This document shows, one piece after another, positions 22,601-34,600 of a DNA stretch of 64,000 nt. A model generated the notes under the pieces. That model saw only the letters and a list, made by a program, of their open reading frames with translations, made no database searches and was not told the DNA's origin. The position numbers were made by a program, and so were the translations under genes. The DNA lies in contig NC_059501.1 in NCBI RefSeq assembly GCF_914767665.1, positions 78,900,798 to 78,964,797 on the forward strand. Direction: 5' to 3'. The DNA comes from Harmonia axyridis. Lineage: Eukaryota; Arthropoda; Insecta; Coleoptera; Coccinellidae. Numbering within the stretch: position 1 is the stretch's first letter; every line of letters begins with the position of its first letter.

Positions 22601-25600
22601 TTTTTTTTAATTCACACTAGCGTGGTAGTTCAATTGTGATAATTCGGGCCGGAAGGCCAAGAATAAGGCGCGAATTACAGAACTTTTGAAATCAGGATGT
22701 TTTCAAAGTTAGGAATATATTAATTATATTTTCATGATCAGAAAATCAATACCTAACTACTATCGAACGGCATAAATAAGTTCTTTTCTGATTAAGACGT
22801 AATATCCCATAATTAACCATTCATTTGAATATATTAATTATATTTTCATGATCTGAAATTCAATAGCTACTATCGAACGGCATAAATAAGTTCTTTTCTG
22901 ATTAAGAGATAATGTCTCATAATTAACCATTCATTTAATTATCAAATATTTGAAATAAACTGTGAAAAGTTGCTGCTTGACGCTCTGCAACAGGGTAACC
23001 GGCCAGCCGACCCTGTGTATTGGGAAGCGACCTAATATCGAGTTGTTGTGCCGTTCTACTGAGTGGTCGTATTCTGGGCGTATGTCGTAGTATCTTTTCC
23101 TTTACGTAGCGCTCTCGGTAGCGTTGGTTCCGCCATCGGCTCTTGGCCGACCTAACGTGATGAGATGCTTTCAGTGACATTCCAGGAGTTGCAGTTGTAT
23201 AATTGTAACATTTGTGTTACATTTCAGACCTAATGTTACGGTGTTACGTACAATTCTGGAATAACTTGTTTGGGGTGATGTTAGGGGTTGTCCATTAATC
23301 ACGTGAGGCTTGAAAGGGGGGGGGGAGGGGTTTGATAAAAATCACGAAAATATCACAAGGGGGAGGGGGGGGTGTAGTAAGATATCACGTGTATTTATTT
23401 TTTCGTCAAACGCGCGATTTTTAAACAAATATTAGGCGGCACGGCGCGGCGTGTAGTGAACTTGACTACATTAAATATATTCATGTACTAGTACAATACA
23501 TGTTTTTTCTAAGATTACACTCTTCGTTTATTATTATTGTTATGGCAATCAAAAAAAACTTGCAACCTGGTGTAGACATTTTTATTATGGTCCTTAATTT
23601 CAGAAGGAAGATTATAGTTTATACCTGTATTTAAATTAAGATAATATTCAGAAAATTTTAAGATTCGTTGTAGGTACTAAAATCACACGTGATGTTGAAA
23701 AGGGGAAGGGGGGGTGGTCTTAAACCTCACTACGTATCACCAATGGGGGAGGGGGGGTTAAAAAATGCTAAAAAAAGATCACGTGATTAATGGACAACCC
23801 CTTACGAAAAGTAACCATTTACGATTGTGGTTTGTTACAATTTATGAAAGGGAATAACAACGCTGGATGCTTTGGAAATCGAATATTAGGTGGGTCCGAA
23901 AGAAAATATTGGCCGGTATAAGTTATATTTTCCTGTTCTGAGTGGAAATATTCATTACCGAGGGAATTTGGATATCGAAATCGATAACTCCGATTGGGTT
24001 TCAATGAATTGAATATCTAGAATTATTTTCTATTTCCCGATAATTTTTGGGTCGGCCCGGCCGACCCTGCCGACCCTGACGAGCCGTCACTGATATCCCC
24101 ACAGAAAGTAGTCTAGCGGTGTTAAATCACAAGATCTTGGAGACCAATTCACAGGTCCAAAACGTGAAATTAGGCGGTCACCAAACGTGTCTTTCAATAA
24201 ATCGATTGTGGCACGAGCTGTGTGACATGTTGCGCCGTCTTGTTGGAACCACAGCTCCTGGACATCATGGTTGTTCAATTCAGGAATGAAAAAGTTAGTA
24301 ATCATGGCTCTATACCGATCACCATTGACTGTAACGTTCTGGCCATCATCGTTTTTGAAGAAGTACGGACCAATGATTCCACCAGCCCATAAAGCGCACC
24401 AAACAGTCAGTTTTTCTGGATGTAACGGTGTTTCGACATAACCATTATTTTCGAAATAAAATTGCACTACTTGCAAGCGTTGTTCAGGCGTGAGTCTATT
24501 TATAATAAATTGCCAAACCAAACTGAAAATAAATCACTTGACAGCTGTTAAATCGGTCTCCATCTTGAACAGTAATGCCAACTTAATGTTATATACCTCG
24601 AAAAAAAACACCCGTTACTTGATAAATAAATACCTGACTCGACTTGAGATTGAAAAACTACTACTCGACTTGAACTTGACTTGAAATTAAGTAATGCCCC
24701 CCTATTTGGAGAATGTTGTGGTTCATGGGGTTGTTTTTTTTGGAACAAACTCGTGATAGAAATTCATTCCCCACAAAATAGAAGGTGACCTGTTTTTTTC
24801 ATCTTTCTGAGTTCTGTGGGGGCCTGTATATATTTTTGTGACAATTGAGAATTGTAGATTTGTTCCACAATCGACACCCCTGATGATACGATAAAGTTTA
24901 TAATACAACTAGAACAAAATGCAATTTGAAGATAAATCTAGTGATCAAATACTTACGTTGTACTCTTGTGGTGTTATGTCTGAATTTTCTATACTCTCTA
25001 TCCCAATTGTCCACAGGTAGTTTCCAATCTACATCTTCTGGTGCTGATGGAAGTTCTCTATCTCTTACAGGCGGTAAAGGAACATATCCTGATGTATCTC
25101 CTATGAATATCACCTGTTGGGGAAATACAATATATTTGAAAAATCCTTTTTTTTCTCATTAAATTTTAAACATTAATAGCTGTTAAATTGTGTGGTTTAC
25201 AGGGGTCTATACCGTTTCAATGATCATTTCAAACAGAATTAAGGTATATCTTACGCTAAAGACCAGCAATTTATATAAGGTTTTCACTATAATTCGATTT
25301 AACTAGTTTGTCACTCGAGAAAGTTATTTTTAAAATACTCTTTTTTAAACACAGGACGAAAAAGGAGAAGAGGAAATTCATGGAAAAGGTGCTCCTTTTT
25401 CATGAATTTCCACATAAAATTTTCTCTTCTTCTTCTTCGTCCTGTCTTTACATCAATGGTTTCCTAGCTGCAGCTGGGATGATGAAGATCAGCTTTCATA
25501 GCCTTTCGTAGGGATGTATTTGATTTTTTCTCTAATGCAATCTTTGCCAACCGATCATCTGACATTCTGTCTATGTGGTCTCTACATTCTCTTCGCCGAT

Positions 25601-28600
25601 TTCTTGACCATCTTACCATATCCTAGATATGTCTTGATTATGTTGGAAGGTATAGATTGCAGAAGGTACAGAACTCGTGCTGCCGGTTCATCTAGCTTGG
25701 GAAAATATGACTGGGGAATAAGTGCTGAATTAAATAAACTCGCGTGGCTCAGGTTCGAAAATATGTTTGGCTTCACATGACGATAACGGTACACACAATT
25801 TTGAGTTCCTCTTTTCCTCCCTATTTGAGGGAATAGTTGGTTCTCAGGCTTGATGTTCATGAAGTTGCCATTAGGCATGGACAATGGCTTATTTTGCCTA
25901 GATTCGGTTCAGCCATGTTTCAGCGCTCCTTCACTATTATTATTATTATTATGTGGGTTGTGGTCCTTATACTGTGACTAAAGTAGTTCACGGCCAAGGA
26001 CAAAATAGGGAAATAAAAGAACGGGATAAAAACACTTATTCAATTTATTTCCAACCCACTAAAAATGTGTGAAGAAGATGATATTTTGATTTAATCGTTT
26101 TTTAAGGGTCGCTAGACGTTGGGTCGATGCGGCTCGGTCGCAGGTACTTTTTCGCCGGTCTCGGGAACATATTTGAAAATCTTTACTCTTCTCGTTGTTG
26201 GTGCAAGTGTTGGACATATGTTGTAGTTGTAGACTGGACTGAACTCAATTGAATTATTCGCCCTGAAATGTCGATTTTTCTGGACATTCAGGCCGTTTTA
26301 GATTCGACAGTTAGTAAAGCCTTTCTACAGATCCCTTAGGGGTGTGGCTTTGGTCATTTCAAGTTTTTACACCGTTTTTAGCATTTTGGTTGGAAATTAA
26401 ACTCAACTCGAATATTTTCGAGGGAATCGATAGATTCCCTGCAATTATTATTATATCTCCTTTATTTCTTCATTTCCTTGTGGTCAATTAATGTGCATAC
26501 CACTATTGATTATAACGTTCGAATTCGTTTAGTTATGGTATTTTCTGCTCTGGTATCTATCGCGTATGTCATAACTGGTCTTACACAGGTCTTATATATT
26601 CTGACTTTGCTCCAGGTTCTTATCATCTTCTACATCTCTCAAGTACTCTGAGATTAATGATGCCTTTGTTGTTAGAGCTTCTACTTCATTCTTTAAATTC
26701 ATATTACCTGTTATCTTTGTTGTGTAGAACATCACTTGTTCTACACTCTGATCGTGTATAGTGATTTTGCTATTTGTGGAAACTTAGGTACCTATACATA
26801 AAAATATTATGAAAAAGTCTAGTCAAAGGCTGAAGACCCATCGTCATAACAACATCTGTAATTTAATTGGTAAATATGTCATTATGATATTCCATTTTCC
26901 TATATCCCCAAAAAAAAATAGTTGGTTTTGTAATATATAAATTTCATTGAAACAAAAACTTGAATTTATTATTTGTGGATCAGTGATATACCTACATAAT
27001 TTGATAGTAATCTTTTCCAAGGTTAATTCTTACGATTACGTTTCAAATTGATGCATTTTCTGCTCTAGTTCACAAGACCATTGGTGGCGGAAAGTGTTGA
27101 TGAATTAGTAAGAATATAAAACTGTCTATTCAATATCTATGTTAAGATCAAAGCTGAGCGGCATATAATATGTATAAAATATCTTAAATGTTTTTAGGCT
27201 CATTTTCATGGTAATAATACTATCACTATAGTGTGATAGTGTTAGTAACTATTGGAGCAACCGAGGGAGCAACTGTCACCATGTAAACTATGTAAACCAT
27301 GTAAATCACCGTGAAAATGAGCCTTTAGTCATCTTAGCGGCATGCCACAAACAAAAACAACAAATTTTGGAGGATCTAAGACATATAAATCTACAAATAC
27401 CAGGTGATACAGTTTCAGGATCTCGTTCAGAATTCCAATGATTGAATCGAAGAATACAATATTGTTGGCTGTAGGTTAACGGTTATAAAAAAATCATTCT
27501 ATAATTCGGAAATTGAACTGGTCGAAAACAATACCAAAGATAATAAAAATACACAAATATAAAAAAATTGACAACTTTGTGTCCATTCCCTTCACAATTA
27601 AATATCTTTATGATATATTTGGTTTTTTTTTGTTTTTCCACTTCCAATTATAAAAATGACAAAATAATAATAACCAACCAAAAGAAAATTCCAAATAACT
27701 CAAACTGTACAAATTGAGAAAACAGTTAACAAATTGAATAACTCAATTAACATATTCAGAGTGGTTTCTCTCAACTCTTCAAGAACGGGGATTTTGACGT
27801 CGAAGATGCAGAATTGGAGGCATTACTTGATCAAGACTCGTTTCATATACAACAAGAATTGGCGGGATCATTGGGAGTGACGCAACAAGCCATTTCGAAA
27901 CGCCTGAAAATCATGGAAATGATTCAGAAACGAGGAAATCGGGTGCCGTACGAGTTGAAGCCGAGAGATGTTGAACGGCGTTTGTTTGCTAGTGAACAGC
28001 TGCTTGCAAGGCAAAGACGGAAGGGATTTCAGCATCGCATTGTGACTGGAGACGAAAAATGGGTTCATTACAATAATCTCAAGCGCAAAAAATCATGGGG
28101 ATGTCCCGATCAAACTTCCACAGCGATGGCTAAACCAAATATTCATGGTTCCAAGGTCATGCTCAGTATTTGGTGGGACCAGCTCGGCGTAGTGTATTAT
28201 GAGTTGTTGAAACATACTTGGAAATATTGAAATGGGAAGCCCATCGTCGTATTCTCCAGACGATGCTCCCTCGGACTATCACTTGTTTCGATCAATGGCA
28301 CGCAGCCTGGCTGACCAGCACTTCCAGTCTTATGAAGAAGTAAAAAATTTGATGGATTCGTGGATCGCTTCAATAGATGACGAGTTTTTTCAACGAGGGA
28401 TTCGTACGCTGTCCGAAAGATGGGAGAAAGAATGATAGCCCCGGAAGCAACGAGTAAAATGCATAATTTTTGTCGCATGAACTTACCAAGTTTTCGATAT
28501 AGATACCCACTTGAACCTCTTCTTGTAATCTTTATCCAAACTATTAGTTATCAGATTATCGTGATTACCCACATTTATATAAATGTCAATTTGAACGAGC

Positions 28601-31600
28601 AATTTTCTGCTCTACTTTTTCTGTCACATAGATTCTCTCCTGTAGAGAATTCGAAATGAGAGTGTTTATATGTCAGTAAGCCATCAAATTATTTAAATCA
28701 AGTTGAGCAGCCATAATTGTTCGAAGCCAATTGCATTATGGAAAGTTTTTTCCTTTAGAAGGCTGAAGGAACGAAACCCCTATGATTTGCGTCAGATATA
28801 GCAGATGAGAACTGTGAAATGGAAATTATATAGGTTTATATAGCGATATATGTAGAATTATTGTAGTTCCGTGGTATCCGCAGGCACATAGCCCCATAGC
28901 TACCAAATAAGTGAATTTCTTGATTTTTTTCATAACTGAAAAGAATAGAGAATTTCAATTAGGGATTCATCAAGCCAAGTGCTTGACATTTTAACCAACT
29001 ACTTGACTTGAAAATCAAGGTCGTGAAAAATTACATACTTGAGCTTGGCTTACTTTGTTTTAGATATTTATTGCTCAACTTGATATCAAGCTACTTGATA
29101 TTACTTGAGCTTGATATGCACGCGTCGCACTCCATATATTTCTGCAATCTCGTGTGCACTTAGACTGAATAAGGGGATTCCTCGATCGCCGAGAGACTGA
29201 AGCATTCGCCAGTGTGTCTTTATTAGTAGTTTTCTCTCATTTTTATGAAATTTATTGGTAGATTTTGGTAGCTTCAGAAAAATCTTTCCAAACTTGGCCA
29301 ATGATTTTTATCAACGCCAGCATCTTCAGCTCCTCTTGAAAGACAATTTTCCAGAGCTGCTCTTAGTTACAAAAACCCGCAATAGGTTAGGCGACAAATC
29401 TATAAGATGCCATGTGTCTTAGATCCTGGATGGAAAATTATGAAATCAAACTGAGCCTGGAGGTTTCTCAATGTTAAGAAAATTAATTTTTTATTATTTT
29501 TGTTCTGTTATGATTTATAGTGATTCAGAAAAATTATATTTTCGGTTTTTTTAAACATTAAGTTTAATAAATAGAAGTGTTTTTTGCAAGGTTCCTTCTC
29601 ATTTCATCATTTTTTTATTGATATGACACTACACAATAAAACTGCTAAAAATCAAGTAGTTTTATATGATTCAAGTACTTGATAAATAAATACTTGACTT
29701 GACTTGAGATTGAAAAACTACTACTTGACTTGAGGTTGGCTTGAAATCGATTCAAGCTCAAGCCAAGTAGCTTGAAAATCAAGCTAATGCCTTATTTCAA
29801 TGAAAGAATTTATTAAAACTTCTGAGGTTCCGCATTGTCATATGTTCAGTTGAAGGTTAGCCATTTACCAGTATGGACCGTTTATCTACAGTTGAAAGTG
29901 TAGAAAATTTCGAAAACTTACTACCAAAATACCCATATATAATCAAAATGCACGCTCGACCAAAAATATTGCTGTTGTAAGTGAAAGTATCGAAGAAGGT
30001 CCAAATTAATCCATTCCTCGGCGCGAACAACATTTGGGCCTCTCCATCCATATTTGGCATCTCCATCCTTTTAAGGTTCAATTGACATTAGAACTAAAGC
30101 CAGTTGAAAATGGAATAATTAGAACATCTGACGATTGGGTGCTTGATCGAATTTTCTTCAGCGATGAAGCACATTTTTCACCGAGTTGCAATGTAAACAA
30201 GAAAAATTGACGCATTGGGGCAGTGAGAATTCTCACATAACTGCTGAGAGACCATAACATTCACAAAAAGTCACTACTGTATGATGTGCAATTAGGTCTG
30301 GTGGAATGATTTGGCCCTTTCTTTGAAAATGAATAAGGTGTCACTCAAACCAAAAATTCTCATCGCTATAGCCAAAAGATTACGGTTTTTTTTTGGCCTG
30401 AAATTAATGATATTGACTTGGACAGAATTGTGTTTTCAGCTAGATGGCGCAACAAGTCACACAATACCCATTTTGGCTTAATTTCAAGAAACATTCCCAG
30501 AACGCGTAATTTATCGGTTTGGCTATGTGAATTGGCCACCAAGATCTTGTGATTTATAGGCTTTAGTTTTTGGGGTTTATGTGAAATTAGGTGTTGCCGA
30601 TAAATTTCAGATTATTGACGATCTGAAAACTTATTGGTTTGAGATTGCCCGAAATCATTCAAGAATGCATATACAACCATATTATAAAGGGTGTTATCTT
30701 TAGAGCTATAGAACTTTAAATTGCAATAAAACAACGATGGATTATTCGATTGACATGAATTTTATTTATCCGCAAGATAATCTTGTGGCATTACATTTCG
30801 AATATGATTTCTGGCATATGACCGCCACGGCTGGCTCGGATGTAGTCCAATCTTGACGTCCAATTTTCGATGACTTTTTCCAACATTTGTGGCCGTATAT
30901 CGGCAATAACACGGCGAATGTTGTTTTCCAAATAGTCAAGGGTTTGTGGCTTATCCGCATAGACCAATGACTTTACATAGCCCCACAGAAAGTAGTCTAG
31001 CGGTGTTAAATCACAAGATCTTGAAGGCCCATTCAAAGGTCCAAAACGTGAAATTAGGCGGTCACCAAACGTGTCTTTCAATTAATCGATTATGGCACGA
31101 GCTGTGTGACATGTTGTGCCGCCTTGTTGGAACCACAGCTCCTGGACATCATGGTTGTTCAATTCAGAAATGAATATGTTAGTGATCATGGCTCTATACC
31201 GATCACAATTGACTGTAACGTTCTGGCCATCATCGTTTTTGAAGAAGTACGGACCAATGATTCCACCAGCCCATAAAGCGCACCAAACAGTCAGTTTTTC
31301 TGGATGTAAATGTGTTTCGACATACACTTGAGAATTAGCTTCAGTCCAAATGCGGCAGTTTTGTTTGTTGACGTAGCCATTCAACCAGAAGTGCGCGATA
31401 CGTATTCCGCACAGAACCATTATTTTCGAAATAAAATTGCACTATTTGCAAGCTTTGTTCAGGCGTGAGTCTATTCATGATGAATTGCCAAACCAAACTG
31501 AGAATAAATCACTTGACAGCTGTTAAATCGGTCGCCATCTTGAACAGTAATGCCAACTTAAGGTTATATACCTCGAAAAAAAACACCCGTTACATTCACG

Positions 31601-34600
31601 GAACCCGCAGTCGTAGACTTTGGGACTGCATGCAATTTCAACCACCCTAAAATAAAATCCTGGCTACGCTATTGGGTGAATCGAACCTTTCGTTCGAAAT
31701 CCCATCCCGACTGAAAATTCGAAAAATACACACATCGTGAGGAAATGAGCGAAAAAATCGAAAAGCAAAAATGTAGATTTACCCGATAACCGATCGGAAA
31801 TAATCAACTACAGCGTTAATAGCTATCCTCCAATATCCCAGCAACGCCCTCCGCACAACCTGACCTGAAACCGCGCGATAATAAATCACTTTCGAAGAAC
31901 AGGAAACGTCACATCGGATTTACCACCGAAAGTAGACGTAGATTAATGAATCAACCGTCCAAAAACGCCTTGGTAGTCACTCCAAGCTGTGACAGCTACG
32001 CGGACCTTGGCGCAAAGAGATTTCGCGCTTTTCTCGACAATTGAGATGGCCAAACGAGAGGAAATTGCGTTACTAGCGAAGGAAACTCGAACGTACGGTT
32101 TTCATAACCGCAATTATTTGCCATTCAAAAGATGGTACCGATATGTCAGCGGAGGCGATTCGACGATTCGCGTCGGCAGATGGCGCTAGTTTCGCAACAG
32201 CACCTACATCGAGAGGCGATCTTTCATATTATGCGATTGCCAAACGTTGAATCTCGTATTCGGGAACGGAAGGAAGACAATGGTCTCAGATTCTAATCGC
32301 AAGATCGGAATCGATTCCATTGAAGTTTTAAACGTTTTGCAAGTTTCAAGGAGCGACCCACTACCGCGTCAATAAATCTTTAGGAATTCGTAAAATGAAA
32401 CACTCAGTATGGGTATTACTTCACATTTATTGCATCGCCTTCAAAGTACTATTTTCAAGGAAAAATTCTGGAAAGGTAACAGGCCAATTGAAAATTACCC
32501 GGTCTACCAACAAATTTTTTTGGCAAAATTCGATTTTATTATTCGACATAGTTGCCTTCGAGGGCGATACAGCGATTATAGCGATCTTTCAACTTTTCGA
32601 TACCATTTTGGTTGTACGATTTGTCTTTCGCTTCAAAATAGACCGCAGTTTCGGCGATTACTTCTTCATTGGCGCTAAATTTCGTTCCAGTGAGCATTCT
32701 TTTGAGGTCTGAGAACAAGAAAAAGTCGCTGGGGGCCAGATCTGGCGAATACGGTGGATGCAGAGGCAATTCGAAGCCCAATTATTGCAATTTTGCCATT
32801 GTTTTCATTGATTTGTGACACGGCGCATTGTCTTGATGAAACATCACCTTTGTTTTTTTTAATGGGGCTGTTTTTTAACGATTTTATCCTTTAAACGATC
32901 CAATAACGCTATATAATAATCACTGTTGATGGTCTGGCCTTTTGGAGGTAATCAATTAATGTATCCTAGAATACTGATGCCATAACCTTGCAAGCTGACT
33001 GTTGTGTTTTTCCTCACTTTGGATTCGGTTCATCGTGTACAGTCCACTCAGCTAACTGTCGATTGGACTCCGGAGTGAAATGATAGAGCCATGTTTCGTT
33101 CATTGTCACATATCGACGCAAAAATTCAGGTTTATAGCACTTGAACAGCTTCAAACACTGCTAAGAATCATTGACACGTTGTTGCTTTTGATTGATTGTT
33201 AGCTCTCGCGGCACTAATTTTGCACACAGCTTTCTCATGTACAAATATTCGTGATATGATGTACACGTTCAGATGATATCTTCACAATGTCTGCTTCTCG
33301 TTCAACTCCACTTCACGGTCATTCAAAATTATTTTGAGAACTTTTTTGAATTTTTCGTCGGTGACAGCCTCTTTTGAGCGTGCACTGCGTTCGCCGTCTT
33401 AGGTGCTCATTTCACCACGTTTAAACTTAGCATACCAATGAATGATGGTTGATTTTCCTGGTGCAGACCCCCGAGACCCTTCATCAAGACAAGATTTTGC
33501 TTCAACTGTATTTTTTCCCTTCAAAAAGCAATATTTTATCAGCACACGAAATTCTTTTTCTTTCCATCTTTTTTCAAAAAACAAAAGTAACTACACTTAC
33601 AACGCAATATCTCACAAACTAATGGTCAGACTGCTTTCAAATTTTGACACGTACCTATCGTTTGATAGTTGGTACTAAATAAAAATTACATGGATTTAAT
33701 ACTAGCACCGCCATCTGTGCATCAAACCAGGGACTTTTCAATTGGCCTAATAATGACCTAATGTCCGGTGCTTTTGAGCGCTCGTTCGTTGATACCAATA
33801 CTTCGAAAGTGGTTTGGTAATTTGATAGACCAAATGATATTCAAATTGCAGGTGCTTATTCAAACTAAAAAGGTTAGTTCCTTTATCATGAATTTTGAAT
33901 GAGAAATCCTGTGCTTCAATTCTCAATTTTCAGACGTGGAAAACGTAACAAATATTAATTTCTGTAGGTTGTATTCGGCAATTTAACACTTCGAGAGGCT
34001 AACCTGTACGCTCCTCTCAATATTGAATACCTTTCTGCAGAAAAAATTGGTCTTTGGCTTCATTAGAGCCAAATATCTTTCCTTGGAGCAATCCTTTGAG
34101 ATCTCCAAAAAGCCAGTAAACAATGGGGGTCAGATCTGCAGAAAATGCTTGGTGGTCAAACAATCGGAAGCGCAATTCGTTCAATTTGACCATGGCTTCC
34201 ATTGGTTTGTGACAACGAGTATGGCCTTGTCGAAAGAGATTTTTTTTCTTTTACATCTAAGGACGATTTTCCTCAATTTCTGCACTCAATTGATCCAATA
34301 ACGTTATGTAATATTCACTGAAGAAAATACAAAAGAAAAAAGAAGTATAATGTCAAGTATGTAATAATATCATACGATATTAATTATCTATCTGGTTAAT
34401 GTATCAGCAAAAATGCCTTTAACATAAATGACCATTGTCAAACAGAAGACTTCCACATTATTACGTAGGAATAAAAATCGAAAGTAACCCAAGGAGAATG
34501 CATGTCATCAAGGGAGAGTAGCGATATACCTGTTTCACCCTTGTTAGGAATTATCAGTACCGCATAACTCAATCCAAGATGACAAACAAACGAAATAGTA

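Larger units (their letters stand above)
21578..24092. mobile_element. Non-autonomous hAT-type element with 8-bp target duplication
   Basis: Terminal inverted repeats CAGTGACGGCTCGT and ACGAGCCGTCACTG are flanked by ATATCCCC at 21570-21577 and 24093-24100. CA..TG ends and 8-bp duplications are hAT hallmarks. The element has no transposase. It carries microsatellites, a LINE 3' end, a tandem duplication and a nested TTA-flanked element. A related fragment sits at 58500-58905. Confidence 0.9.
21281..24615 (-). mobile_element. DD41D Tc1/mariner element D1, interrupted by a hAT
   Basis: Ends AAGGGTGTTTTTTT and AAAACACCCGT, flanked by TA at 21279-21280 and 24616-24617. The minus-strand transposase is split at 21578-24092. 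The distal part carries WFQQDGATCHTARATIDLL and LTPLDYFLWG, the proximal part SLVYADKSQTLDHLEENI. The second and third acidic residues are 41 residues apart, hence the family name. The region with the N-terminal domain and first catalytic Asp is deleted. Confidence 0.9.

Noticed and set aside
22935..23180. Minus-strand frame of 81 codons inside the hAT
   Set aside because: No hAT transposase motif and Arg-rich low-information composition.
29101..29301. 66-codon minus-strand frame considered as a hAT C-terminal domain
   Set aside because: The expected dimerisation-domain residues are absent.
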